Positions 38,601-50,320 of a DNA stretch of 64,000 bases are shown here, one piece after another; the stretch's first letter is position 1; every line of letters starts with the position of its first letter. The DNA comes from Pyrus communis (Eukaryota > Streptophyta > Magnoliopsida > Rosales > Rosaceae), in assembly GCF_963583255.1 (NCBI RefSeq), contig NC_084809.1, positions 5,001 to 69,000 on the forward strand, given 5' to 3'. Both the position numbers and the translations under genes were made by a program. The notes under the pieces are model-generated. The model saw only the letters and a list, made by a program, of their open reading frames with translations. It searched no databases and was not told the origin of the DNA.

Positions 38601-40239
38601 TAATAAGCAACGCAGAATCTTTCTGTTCCGTTCATGTAGTTGTACACCACTATCAAACCCTTTCTCAGATTGCTGCAGTAGGAACTCAAGAACCATAGGT
38701 GTATGCGAAAGAATCTGCATGGGAGAGAAGTGATACAACAGAAAGATAAATACGAAGAGAGCGAATAAAAGAGGAGAAGATGCGTGTGAATGGAGAAATA
38801 TAGGAGCATTGAAATGGAAAGAAATTTCATAAACCTCTTGGCCATACTGGCTTCTGTCAGCTGAACTTATTTTTGAGTCAGCATTTTGGTTGTCTAAAAC
38901 TTCCTCTGGTAAAACAGTAAGCATCTCCAGAACAGCAACATTTCCATCAACCTGAGTCTGTAGATTCTGAAGACTATAAAATAGTTGCTCAACAGGTTTT
39001 CCATGCTCAACAGCTCGCAGTATAAGTGCAGACAGTGCAAGGCAAATTTGTGTCAAAAGCTGATACAAACAAACAAGGACCTTCATTAAATGTAGTAATA
39101 AGATAAAGGGACAATATAAGATAATATCTTTTGTTCCAGCCATGAAAAACATAGCCTGCCCAAGCAACAATTTAAGGTGATAAAGCAGTAAAAGACATAA
39201 CTTTATCAAAATGGTCAAATGTTATAGCCTTCATATAGCAACCAACTAAAAATTCAGAAGGTTTTCTAGAGATGGGTAGTAAAAGAACCTGATGAGGGCC
39301 AGAACTAAATCTTTTAGCAGCAACAAGAAGGGCATTTAGCAAAGCATCTTTGGCTCTAGATTGCAGGTAACAGCCCTCGTTTTGGATCTGGAATGTAAAA
39401 TGACACTAAGCAATATATTATATCTTCAGAAAACTAGGCATGCAAGAAACCAAACAAATATATGATTTACACACAAATATCTAGGTTTCACGCAGCTATC
39501 AAAAGCCCTGGTAAAGAAAGAGTGGCTTCAGCGGGTAGACAGAGCCTACACATACTGACATCTAACTAGCAAACAGTGTTCTTCTCATAGAAACTTCACT
39601 AGGAACACTTTGTATAGCCATACAATACAACTGATATGCCAACGTTAGCAAGCAGTACAATGTTACATTCTAATTGATCATCATTGAAACGATTTTCCAA
39701 GTAAGGAGGCAGTCATCATTTTCCATTACAAGTTTCACACTTTGTGCCTCAGATCACATAACAATGTATTTCCATTAATTCCAGAAATATGCTATTTCCT
39801 GATTGCCTCTACAGAAAAATATACAAGATGAAAATAAACAAATTTAACGTTTAACAGTTGATTTGACCATGAACTAAACACACAAAAAGTTGATTAGTCG
39901 GTCCAGTATTTACAACAGCCCAATGCACCAATCACCAGTCAATCAGTAAGCAAATGAAATGATAAACTGTTGTCAAGCAAAGCAAGTAAATAAGAATCAT
40001 AATTGTATTTGTATGATAGCTACCTTCCGTTTGAGAATCTGGGCAGCGAAGAACTCGACCTCGTAATCGGAGACGACGGAGTGGTGAAAATCGGTGGTGA
40101 GGATTGAGGTGGCGACCTCCCAAGCGGCGTCGGTCTGCTGAAATTGAACCAGCCATTGATTTGCCGCCACGCGGTTGCACGACTCTGTATCGTGATTTAG
40201 TACGTGAACCGCCTGCGCCACCTTCATTTGCAATTCCAT
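25818..40239 (-). CDS. Importin-13 / transportin-3 family nuclear import receptor (ARM/HEAT repeat)
   Basis: A karyopherin-beta that carries cargo through nuclear pores under Ran-GTP control. The protein resembles Arabidopsis At1g12930 (IPO13/TNPO3 group). Exons: 40239-40024, 39387-39289, 39059-38835, 38714-38595, 38351-38268, 38179-38120, 37267-37139, 36970-36909, 36397-36341, 35869-35746, 34945-34811, 34460-34380, 32215-32102, 31978-31899, 31736-31601, 31284-31135, 30973-30888, 29619-29432, 29353-29261, 28612-28425, 28307-28196, 27105-26945, 26727-26611, 26051-25818. All are in phase, 1016 aa. Recognisable segments: N-terminal [14 protein letters not shown]...[86 protein letters not shown], and C-terminal [20 protein letters not shown]. 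The donor after 34380 reads GCAAGT (a GC-AG intron). The donor after 26611 abuts a CT microsatellite. Distinct from MOS14, the plant SR-protein transportin, as judged from its different N-terminus. Confidence 0.93.
26543..26610. repeat. (GA/CT)n microsatellite starting at a splice donor
   Basis: On the minus strand the importin exon ending at 26611 is followed immediately by GTCTCTCTCTATCTCTC and then about 20 further CT units. The donor GT is therefore the first dinucleotide of the microsatellite. A GTGTGT/CACACA run lies at its far end (about 26529-26551). Confidence 0.92.
30004..30225. mobile_element. MITE fragment related to the 61553 element, in importin intron
   Basis: Left word ATTCTCCAACCAAAGGGC and right word AGCCCTTCTTGGTTGGAAAT are inverted and match the TIR and subterminal words of the better-preserved element at 61553-61975 (ATCTCCAACC...AAAGGGCT). 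The ends are decayed, and the interior is AGGGCTAAAA-rich. Confidence 0.6.
32772..32963. repeat. 96-bp tandem duplication in importin intron
   Basis: ATCACCAAAAATGTATATTG at 32772 recurs at 32868 with two changes. Both copies contain CATTAGCATTGACTCTGTGG and TACTTAGGGGAGGCTAA and end in GCTACATATGTA. Nearby at 33072-33108 is a short array of an 8-bp unit, AGTGATGA. The rest of this 2.1-kb intron (33150-34200) is unassigned. Confidence 0.93.
37305..37339. repeat. Copy of an importin exon fragment inside an intron
   Basis: The 35 bases here match importin exon 3 at about 39008-39045 with three differences: TCAACAGCTTGCAGTATAAA here versus TCAACAGCTCGCAGTATAAG there, followed by TGCAGAGAGTGCAAG versus TGCAGACAGTGCAAG. 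It sits in the intron about 40 bases before the next exon in transcript order, and the LTR at 37340 starts directly after it. Confidence 0.75.
37340..38002 (+). mobile_element. Solo LTR (663 bp) in importin intron
   Basis: It starts TGTTGGGTTTTGCGC and ends AAAAGTACAACA. The flanking 5-mers are CAAGT (37335-37339) and CAAGG (38003-38007), one mismatch. A TATAAATA promoter word lies at 37553-37560. No internal domain or partner LTR is visible. The exon-fragment copy interrupted at this point reads CAAGGCA in the parent exon, which supports CAAGG as the original target sequence. The LTR boundary is 73 bp from the splice acceptor of the exon at 37267. Confidence 0.88.
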
Positions 40240-40625
40240 TTCCCTCCTCTTTTAATCCTAACCTAATTACTCACTAATCCTCCAATACTAATAATAATAA
40301 CAACTCTAAGATACGAACGTATGGCACTGAATCATCGAAATCGCATCACCAGCGAACGACGCCTGTAACTCATTCGGTCATTCACCCCGCTTCAGATTTC
40401 TTCCAACCATTCCGCTTCCATCTGACGGCTGCTAACAACCCATTTGCCCTCACTTTGCGCTGTGGCTTCTCTCCTACCGTGACAGGCAACAGAATTGGGC
40501 CCCGGCCCCGGCCCATACACCAAATCCAAAATACCAAATCAGTTTTTTCTTTTCTTTTTTTCGGGGCAATAAATACAAAATTAGTGTACTCAAGCCTCCA
40601 CGAATGAGTATGATATGATATGATA

Positions 40626-40665
<40 letters not shown>

Positions 40666-41030
40666 TATTCAAAATTTAGTAGAGTGATATAGAGTGATAG
40701 GGGTGAGTTAAATTATAATAATATTATGAGTAATTCTTTATTTTGCTATTCACAAATATCGTGATTTTTAAATTTTCATAAATCAATTTTTTTCCGTCTC
40801 AATTTTATACATAAACTTTAATTTTTGTAACACTTTCATACTTTCGTTAGCATTTCCATGAAATACACTGTTGATTAATGACCTAGCATACCTTTGGCCC
40901 ACTAAATTTGCCTCATGACCAATTGGATTGGATTCTCCAATAACAAATCGACACGTGACACTTAATAGAATTCTTTGTTGACTACGTATTTAACCGAAAT
41001 AAAATGGTTTAATGCCTTAATGCCCCACTT
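40240..41030. other. Importin upstream region with (TA)n microsatellite
   Basis: This is the probable 5' UTR and promoter side of the importin gene. A GATAT/(TA)n tract occupies about 40613-40657. No other gene was recognised. The 96-codon minus-strand frame reaching 40672 includes the microsatellite and has no family resemblance. Confidence 0.5.
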
Positions 41031-41445
41031 CCCCCCCCCCCCCCTTCCTTTTGCGACAACCTCCATTTCTCTTCCCTCGGGCCTTCTTCAGCTCGACAAA
41101 GCATCGTTCATGGAAAGTGACCCACTCGGGAATGAAATATAAGTTCTCTCAGCAGTTTGACCCTCTTTTCTCTTCCCTCGGGCCTTCTTCCCCCCCCCCC
41201 CCCCCCCCCCCCCGCGAAAGAGCCCCCTACGATCCTAAGGAAGTCTTTTTTGATATCGTTTCCGAGGCGCGGAACGGGCTGGACGCCCATCAGGAGTGGA
41301 GCCCTCGGGAAAAGGACGCGACAACCTCCACCCTCTCTTCTCCCCCTTTTCTCTTCCCTCGGGCCTTCTTCAGCTCGAAAAGCATCGTTCATGGAAAGTG
41401 ACCCGCTCGGGAATGAAATATAAGTTCTCTCAGCAGTTTGACCTT
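41031..41445. repeat. GC-rich direct repeats with poly-C runs; possible organellar insert
   Basis: Two direct copies of about 110-125 bp (41053-41162 and 41318-41442) share GCGACAACCTCCA, CTCTTCCCTCGGGCCTTCTT, AAGCATCGTTCATGGAAAGT and TCTCAGCAGTTTGACC. Between them lie a 24-base C run (41190-41213), a third CTCTTCCCTCGGGCCTTCTT and a unique GC-rich segment (CGGAACGGGCTGGACGCCCA). A 14-base C run sits at 41031-41044. The composition is unlike the surrounding DNA. The segment could be a nuclear copy of mitochondrial DNA, but I cannot confirm the source. Confidence 0.6.
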
Positions 41446-42167
41446 TGGATGTTAGGAGTTTAAACAAATAGACCATTTAGGTAAAGCTAATGAAACAAAC
41501 AATGTGAGGAAAGATTTTCTCTTGCAATGGTATCACCGTCAAATAAATTCTTGCAACACATTTGAAAATGGTGTCACTGTCAAATAAATTCTTGCAACAC
41601 ATTTAAAAAGTGCAGTATGCATCTAACAGACGATTAAGATATAGTAAATTAGTGGTATGCGAAAATCTCTTATAAGGTAAGTAATGATTTTTCTTTGTTT
41701 TTGTCCACTTGGCCATTATTTAGAATTCACGCTAAAAATTATACTACACTTTACACACAATAGAATCCGAATTTGCTCACCACCTTAACTAGGTGGTGAC
41801 TGTTGCCACCATCTTAGAAAATTGCCATGCGTCACATGTGTAATCAATTATTCAAATAGTTCCTGTCAGTCATTGCCATTCAATATAACATTCTCCATCC
41901 AGGGCACCTTTATCTCTCCTTTCCTCCATATACTGTCATATGTATCTGGGACAAAAGATGAAAGCTCAAAACCAAACCGAATAGGTTACAAAATAGATCC
42001 ATAATGTGTTCAGTTGTGTAAGTAGTTGCAGTGAATCTGAATCATTTGGATAAAAAGGAAGCAAAATGACACATGGAACAAAAGTCTTGAAGTATTTTAA
42101 GGTTTAATCTTGTGCAATTGATAACTTTTGGGAAATGCAGCGGCCAATAATATAACCTCCGCACTTG
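41446..42167. other. Intergenic DNA, 3' side of acetyl-CoA synthetase
   Basis: AT-rich with no gene. A short direct repeat (AATGGTGTCACTGTCAAATA and CAATGGTATCACCGTCAAAT, each followed by AATTCTTGCAACACATTT) lies at about 41525-41605. The stretch nearest 42167 is probably the 3' UTR of the neighbouring gene. Confidence 0.5.
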
Positions 42168-45100
42168 CTAGACATCTGCGAGAGCAATTAGTTGACCGAC
42201 CACATTTGGTTCCGCAAGGGTGGTGGTGTCTCCAAGCTCATCTAACTGTCTCGAAGCAATCTTCCTCAGAATCCTCCTCATGATCTTCCCACTCCTTGTT
42301 TTTGGAAGGCCAGGGGCCCAGTGGATTTTGTCCGGTGCTGCAAATGGTCCTATCTGAAAAATGTTTACATTCCAAATTTAATAATTGTAACCGGAAACCA
42401 TCAGATCTGAAATATGACTCCTGGATTGTGAACAGCACAGGACTAGAGTGTCGTTGCACTTGCACTGCAATTACAAGATGCAATAGAAAAACAAAGCATA
42501 TATACCTGTACAGAACAGGACTAGATATATACCTGCTTTCTCACAGCCAGTATAAGGCTTTTCCGGAGTTCCTCACTGTAAGGTACACCTTCCACAAGAG
42601 TAACAAAGGCGTATATACCTTGTCCTTTAACCTATAGAAAGAAAGTAATTTTGTTCAGACATACTAGCCAGAAGCATCTGCCCCGCCCTCCCGCTCTCCC
42701 ACTCTCTCTTAAATATGTCATACACAATTGATAAAACAATGCAAAAGTATATGGAGACAAATTATCAGATTTTCATGCAGATTATAGAAAGACAGGAGTT
42801 TATTCTTCTCTAACGGGCTAAGTTTATTCTTCTCAAATGGGATATGATATTTTATTGGCTTATTTTTTGTTATACCCCATGGAACTCAAATTCAATCTCC
42901 CTTCCCCCAACAAAAAATATCTCCACTTGTCACCTTGAAACTCGACTTTTTTTTGCTCCACTTTAGCAGTATTCAGTCTATTCTGTCAAATAGGTGTTAA
43001 CTTTGTTGATGTGGCATGGTGGGACCCAATAAATTGCTTATATGGCAACCACATCAAGGTGTAAAGTCCCGCCCTGCAACGCACTTGAGAAACCATAGCA
43101 GCGAAGGAATCTGTCATAGAGGAAGAGAAAATAAACGGAGGGGAGAGAGAAGAGGAGGAGAGAGGGCCATAGCAGCAAAGATACTCGCTGATCTCCAAGC
43201 TCAGGGCAACTGCAAATTACCCAAGCCTTTAACCATTCCAAATCCTCGTTTAATTTCTAATTATTTAATTAATTTCCTCATTTATCGTAGCTCAAATCCA
43301 AAGGAATCATGATACATTCAATCAATTCAATTGTGCAGTTCAACTCCTAATTGATTGTGTTGTATTTGTATGGGATTGAAGCCCAACCCAATTTGAGTTC
43401 AATAACATAATGTTCTGGTTGTGCCGTTCTTCATCATACGTTGCTGCTCTCCTTCAGTCATGATTTTATGGAAAATGTTCTTGCTAATCTTGTACAGCCA
43501 CTCTCCTACCCATCCTCCAGACAGCCCAACCCAATTCCCAGCTGGAATTTCATCACCACACTATAAAATGGTGACTTAAAGTGAGAGAACCGGAAAGAGG
43601 GAAGGATCAGTCGAGGTGAGAGACGGTGGTGATAAGGACGTGGAAAATGAAACTACATGGTAACTTTTAATCAGCTGTTTTGACAGCTTTGTGGTCCAAC
43701 AGTGCCAACTAGGACAAAATTACTGTATTGCCCTTACACGTCAGCAAACTTTAACACTTATTTGACAGAATAGATGGAATACCACCAAAGTAGAGCAAAA
43801 GTCGAGTTTCAGGGTGTGAAGTGTTAATACTAATCTATAAACTCAGTAAATGCGTGTCACATTCACATACCTCATGCTCAATGCCAACCACAGCAGCTTC
43901 AGCACACTGGGGATGTGAGACCAGAGCAGATTCCACTTCTGCTGTACCAATACGATGTCCACTGCACATATTATGATTTTATCATTGAACAAAGGGACTA
44001 AACAACAATCACAGAGTTGTCCACATTACATCCTAAGAAATCCACACGTTAATTATCCTATCGCTACATTTAGCTTACTCATACAAAAATTAAGATTGAA
44101 AAATTATATGCACATGGTTTATGGAATCCCAAAATACCTAACGTTGATAACATCATCAACCCTTCCTGTAAGCCAGTGATATCCATCCTTGTCCCTGAGA
44201 CATTGATGTGTAACGCTCAGTTTTATAATACATTAGAATAAGAACTAATGAATAAATTATAAACTCTAAACTGAAAAAAGGAATCAAATCTTGTCCTGGA
44301 AGCAAAAACCTCCAATGCATAACACTTGTTAGCATTCACGCTGATGTAACTGCAATTTGATGTTATTATTTACCTGCTGCATCCATCACCACTAAAATAA
44401 TACCCAGGGAAAGGTTTAAAGTAAGTGGTTTCGTATCTTTCATGATCACCGTATAGAGTTCGGAAGGCTCCAGGCCATGAGCTTTTTACACACAGATAAC
44501 CATTGCATTCCCCTTCAATTTCAACACCCTTTTCATCAACTATGACAGCCTGCAGTTACAAGCAAAATAATTACCAAGATATAGATCTTACAGATTCAAA
44601 AGTATAAAAAAGGACACTTAATGAGATCCATAAACTAGATTAGAATAAAATACCTGAACCCCAAAGAAAGGGAAAGTAGCAGAACCAGGCTTCTGTGGCC
44701 AGGCACCCGGTAATGGAGTTATCTGTCAGGTAAAGAAGGTCAAGCATTTCAAGTTAAAACATCTCACTGATGGAAAGGTGAATGCACATGCATATTGGCA
44801 CATAAGTGTGGTGAGGGGAGTGTTTAACGAAAGTAAAATCTTGAGGAATTTTCCTGTGCCAATAACATTTCTGCTTAACACCAGTCAATGGCGCACAGGT
44901 TAAAAACTATATAAGAACAGTACTACAATACCATGAAGCCACCAGTTTCAGTTTGCCACCAAGTGTCAGAAATAGGACATTTTGAATCTCCAACCACATT
45001 GAAAAACCACCTGTACCAAACAGCATTGGGTTAATAACTCTTTTTGGGTGTGAAGTGAAGCTTTTGAATCAGACAACAAAAGAGATGACAACCTCCATGC

Positions 45101-48100
45101 ACTTGGATTAATAGGCTCGCCTACACTTCCAAGGACCCGTAAGGATTTTCGCGAGTATCGTGTAACATACTGCATAATACATAAATAAATAAAATTCAAT
45201 GAACACACACATCCATAAATATTTAAGGCATTATGTAAGGGGTACTTGAATCTTAGCCTCATCCAAACAACAATACCACCATGGTTGCAGAAACAGAACA
45301 CTATGTAGAATGGAAAGTCTTGCAATGCAGATAGTAAATGATGGAGATTATAAAGAGGACTGATTTCTTGATCAGTAACTTAATAAGATACAACAAAAGG
45401 CGGGACACCCATGAAAACCAGATATGTGTAACAGGGGAGCATCTTTGACAGAACAAAAGAACAAAATTTAAACAGGGACAAATGACAAGAGGATGAGGAA
45501 AAAAGAAAATAGAGAAACGAATTTTTTTGGACTACATACATAGCCGGGAACAGCCATTACCAACTTATAAAATCATAATCATCCGGATCAATAACAAATA
45601 CATTAAAATAATCACATCCATATATGATGAACGAACGGCTAAAATATCTTACCTCATCACTATCACGCATGAGGGACCGCACCAATGTGGGGGCAGTATA
45701 AAATATGGTCACCTTGTATTTATCAACAACATCCCAACAGCGTCCAGGGTCAGGATAATTTGGAGCCTGCAACATATACATGGATTGTAACTGCTATATG
45801 AAATGTCAACATAGGACATCCAATTAGCAAAAATTAAAGCAAGCATATGAACCAAAAATTACACCATAATCAATCTAACTGCAGCGCTCTTTACACATGA
45901 GATCGTATGGCATTATGCACATATTCAGATACAGCTAGTCAGTGTCCTAAATGTAATTATGTATTTAGCACTAGAAGAGTTCGTTTCATTTATAGTATAA
46001 TGTACAAAGAAATTAAAATTTTATTTAGATCATAGACAGTGATACGTAATTCTTCTCACCAGAAGTAAACATGTACAAATTTTAATTAAATGTCATATTC
46101 ATAACTAGTCAACTAATGTCAGTTATTTTGCTTTCTTGAAAAAATAAAGACACCTTTTATTAAGTTATTCTCAGTCCAATGGTTAGTCTACAGGCGAGGG
46201 CTTACCCTTGTTACCATAAGAACCTAACCACCCTTTAAACAATACCATATGTCCAACTAGAGACCTTCCGCTTAAGGGGATAGTACTACACTGACAAAAA
46301 AAAAAAAAAAGTTAAAAGAAAAAAATAATCTTTAGACTAGCGGTCCAGCTTCTTCTTGGTATACTCTTTTTCTTCTTTCCCAAAAACTTCCAAGTGCCAG
46401 AGTAGAGATGTCGGCTGATCCATACGTACGCAGATGAATGTTTTTTTCTTTGGACATACATACTAGGTTCCTCTCATACATGTAAACGATAATATGTATA
46501 CATAATCTATCTATTAGTTACCCCTTCATATAAAACAGCAGTCGCTCCATTTAGCAGGGGTCCATAAGTGACATAGCTGTGCCCAGTGATCCAACCACAG
46601 TCAGCTGTACACCTAAATAAAGATACAGCCATGTTCAGTCACGAAAAAACATCAGAACAAAGCAAGCTTCTTTCACATAAAAAAATCAAAATAACATTAA
46701 TGATAAGCTTAGGGTTTTGAAGGATACCAGTAGATGTCAGATGACTTGTAATCAAATGCATATTTAAAAGTTGTTGCAGTGTACACCATATATCCTCCAG
46801 TTGTGTGGAGAACTCCCTATAAGAGCTTATTATTAGAAGAATCCAACAGGAAAAGAAGAAAACAATTAATTGAAGCATGGAACATAAATTACCTTCGGTT
46901 TACCAGTGCTCCCACTGGTATAGAGCAGAAAAAGTGGATCTTCTGCATCAACCCACTCCACTGCACAAGTAGTTGGATATTTAGTTATGACATCCTGGAG
47001 AAATCATGAGTCATCAGTCACAACCGTCCGTAAGACAAACATTCAGGCCAATTATAAGCATATGATGAAACAATAACATAGGAAGAGCATACTGCACGTT
47101 ACAAATGAAAGAATCCTCTAAGCATGTTACAAATAAAAGAATCCTTTCTTTCATGGAAGTCTATATAAAGAGGTGCTAGTACAAGTGCTAACCTGCCAGC
47201 ATACATCCCTTCCTTCCAACCATTTAGTACTTTCCCTCTTCATAGCCGATTGATTTTCGTAAGTTAAGCATACATCTGGTCAAACCGGGCATCAGATGTC
47301 ACGATACAAAGAACTTTTACATAAAAAGCGTGCATTGCCTCACCACGCCCACACGCACATATAGGTTACTAAAAAGAAGCAGTTTATATAAATCACATAT
47401 CAATTTGCTAATTTCCATACCTACAGAAATCCCACTTTCGGATGATTTTAAAAGGGCAGCATCAACTATATCTTTGAGGTGGATAACCTTAGAACCTCTT
47501 TTAACAGCATTGCAAGTGATTACGACTTTCGGTTTGCAATCTACAATCCTTTGAGCAAGAGATTCTGCAGAAAATCCGGCAAAGACAACCTGAAAGAGTG
47601 GAAAAGTCAATTAATTATGAAAAAAGAAAGCATTGGGATGCTGGAAAGCAAACAGAAAGATGGTGCAACACCGAGTGAACGGCACCAATTCGAGCACAGG
47701 CAAGCATTGTGATTGGAAGTTCCATTAACATGGGCAGGTAAACCACAACAGCATCACCCTTTTTAACTCCAACATCTTTCAAATAGTTTGCAAGCTGCGA
47801 ATGAATGGTACAGGTAAGAAAAGGTGAAATATTTATTGATTAGTTTTATGAAGCAACTCGGAGTCCCAGGCAGATTGATAGACGGACCGACCTGGCAAAC
47901 GTTGTGGAGAAGCTGGGTGTAAGTTAAAGTGGCGTCAACACCAAGATCATTGCCTTCCCAGTAGAAGGCAATTTTGTCGCCAAGTCCAGCTTCAACATTT
48001 GTGTCAAGGCAGTTGTAGCAGATGTTGGTGAGACCGCCCTTGAACCACTGCTCGGCCCAAATTAGAATTTTCTGAACTCAAAAAAATGCAAGGCAAGCAA

Positions 48101-48956
48101 ATAAAATCAAAGAATCAAAAGAAAGACCTCAATTCGGATATCGCCTTTCCTGATATCGAGATTCTCCGAGTAGACTGGTTTGCCCCATTTCTGTTTCCAA
48201 AAGAAGGTGGAAGCGATGTCGGACCAAAATCCCGCGGGGTCCTCGATGGACCGTTTATACATCTCCAGATACTGAGGGGGAGGAGGAGGGTAACAAGAAA
48301 TTAGAGTATGTTGTTGGAACTTGGAAGCGGAAGTGCAAAGCGCAGAGAACTGAGAGAAGAAACTACCGTACCTGTTGGGGAGAGGAGACGTGAGCCTGAC
48401 AGGAGAAGTGGTCGCTGGGAAAGACGATATCGTTCTCTTCAGAGGCGAGTGATTCTCCGAGAATGATAGCGTTCAGGTGCGAAATGTTTCCGGCGCCGGA
48501 AGGCATTGTGGCCATCGACTCCACATGCCGCAGGTGATCGCTTGTTGTAATCAAATTTGGATTATTACGAGGCTTCTTGTTGTTATTAGCAGCATGATCA
48601 GGCGATGATGATTCCATGTCCCAACCGCAGGATTTAAATTTGGGCGATGCCCACAAACAGCACCTCCTTGTTCTTCCTCTTGGTATAAGAAGGCGACGCA
48701 ACGAATTGGAATTGGAATCTGGAATTGACTTTCTTCTTTCGTGGAGAGCGGAAACGGAATGTTTGGCTAATGGAGGGGTGTGATGATGAATCTGATGATA
48801 TGCAAAACCATGACCCGGAGAAAGGATAACACTACGAAGATTGCTATAACCCAATCCAAATCCTCCTCCTCTTCCTCCTCCCCAGCTACAGGTAGTCACA
48901 GTGTTATTAATATTAATATTATTGTAATATAACTGATGATGCTGTAGGGGGACCAT
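42168..48956 (-). CDS. ACS: Acetyl-CoA synthetase, chloroplast/glyoxysome type
   Basis: It activates acetate with ATP and CoA to acetyl-CoA via acetyl-AMP, for fatty-acid synthesis and acetate recycling. Exons: 48956-48372, 48271-48128, 48071-47892, 47794-47672, 47589-47421, 47275-47193, 46994-46893, 46816-46728, 46612-46522, 45766-45653, 45169-45093, 45010-44932, 44722-44654, 44549-44374, 44194-44138, 43961-43871, 42631-42533, 42353-42168; all GT-AG and in phase, 837 aa. The ANL-family signatures are intact: P-loop [10 protein letters not shown] (453-462), [10 protein letters not shown] (601-610), YYFSGDGC, and the C-terminal TRSGKIMRR with the catalytic, acetylatable Lys near 799. Residues 1-113 are rich in Ser/Arg/His and resemble a plastid transit peptide. 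A second Met at 48617 would give 724 aa beginning just before the conserved [15 protein letters not shown]. Which start is used is unresolved. Confidence 0.95.
42924..43823. mobile_element. 0.9-kb non-autonomous element with ~75-bp TIRs in ACS intron
   Basis: The left end (CACCTTGAAACTCGACTTTT... then TCTATTCTGTCAAATAGGTG) and the right end (CACTTATTTGACAGAATAGA...AAAAGTCGAGTTTCAGGGTG) are inverted repeats of about 75 bp or more, with scattered mismatches. The outer boundaries are uncertain by several bases and no target duplication is obvious. The interior has GA-rich sequence and no transposase. Long TIRs suggest a Mutator-like non-autonomous element. It makes up most of the 1.24-kb ACS intron 43870-42632. 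Confidence 0.8.
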
Positions 48957-49129
48957 CCTGTCTTTCTACTAATAATCTAGCCTAGACCTAGTTTCCTTCC
49001 TCCCTTGGTCTTGCCCCTGGATTCATTCGTTTACTAGGTATGAATCCATTGAATTCTGACTTTTCTCCCTTTATATAAATAATGAAAATAATATTAATTC
49101 ATGGATCATAAACAAACGTGTCAAATCTG

Positions 49130-49226
49130 GCAGGCATGGAATTGGTATTGGAATTACCAACTGCCAAATGGAATTGGAATTGGAATTGGCATTGGTGTTG
49201 GAACTGGAACTGGAATTGGCATTGGG
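49130..49226. repeat. (GGAATT)n-type hexanucleotide repeat upstream of ACS
   Basis: Variants GGAATTGGTATT, GGAATTGGAATT, GGCATTGGTGTT and GGAACTGGAACT run for almost 100 bp. It lies about 175 bp upstream of the first ACS ATG, probably in its promoter or 5' UTR. A related AATTGGAATTGGAAT word occurs inside ACS exon 1 near 48705. Confidence 0.85.
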
Positions 49227-49904
49227 CGGCGGGCGCAGTGATGTAGAGAACAGAATACCCTTTTCTCTCTCCACTCTCCACTTAATATTTTGTCTGGATT
49301 TTCTGCATTTCTCATCCATTCCATTCCTATCCCTTTTTATTTAAGTAGCTACGGTTAAATCATATTAACATTTTATATTTTTATTGTTTTTTATCTTATT
49401 ATTTTTATAAAAAATCAATATAAAATATTAATATGGTTTAATCTTGACCACAGAATATAGGAAGGAATGGAAAAAGTATGGGATGGGAAACAATCCAAGT
49501 CCCTTTGCAAGAGCTTTTCCGTTCCATTGTCAATCACTACGTGCGCAAGTTTTCTAACACATGAGTTGTTTTAGTGGATTCGGACTCTATCTTGATTATC
49601 TATACTTAATTAGTACATTTGTTTTTAAAAAACGCTATACGTGTAACCTCTAAGTAATATTTTGATATTAAATTATAATTATATTTTTGTATATTTAACG
49701 AAGTTCTTCTTTTTAAATATCAATGTACAAAGAGTTATGGGTTAGAGAATTTTAGGGCATCATTTTGAAGGTTCGTCTAGGGTCCTCAAATTCTCAAAGC
49801 CGGCCATATCGTCGAACATGTTTCATATAAGTTGCTCGCATCCTTACATCACCAACTCAGAAGAAGAATGAGATTTTCTTTAACAGTTACAAGAGTCTAA
49901 ACTG

Positions 49905-50320
49905 TTAAGAATGAATCTCATATTAGTGGAAAGGAAGACCTTGAATGGGCTTATAAGTACGTTAAGCATTTTCCATATTGTCAATTGGTTTTACGGTAGA
50001 ATTTCAACTTTCTTCATACTATCATAGCATGTTGTTTCACGTATTAGATTTGAAAATTTCTTACACGTGAGATGACGTGTTGATAATGAATCTCATATTG
50101 ATGGGAGGAGGGTCATTGCATTCATTTTTACTTCACACACTCTTGATTAATTTATGTAATTTGATCTTCTTTGATTCAGTCGATCTAATGGCTACAAATT
50201 AAGAGGGTTTGCGGGAAGAAAAATTGGGTGTATAGATAACACGCCCCTATAAATACGTTGGGCTACTCTCCATATTACCAATTTAATTTTACGATGGAGT
50301 CTCAATTTTCTCACAAACCA
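49905..50320. repeat. Decayed LTR-retrotransposon fragments
   Basis: Two related segments, about 49905-50035 and 50080-50320, share AATGAATCTCATATT, ATAAGTACGTT/ATAAATACGTTGGGC and CTCCATATT-CCAATT with TTTACGGT/TTTACGATGGA. The first ends ACTATCATAGCATGTTG, which resembles a worn TGGTATCAGAGC primer-binding region of Copia-type elements. No domain survives. The stretch 50340-50880 holds a poly-T run and nothing else I can name. Confidence 0.45.

Noticed and set aside
49071..49319. Asn/Ser-rich minus-strand open frames upstream of ACS
   Set aside because: They translate the GGAATT hexanucleotide repeat; ACS exon 1 starts downstream with its own conserved frame.
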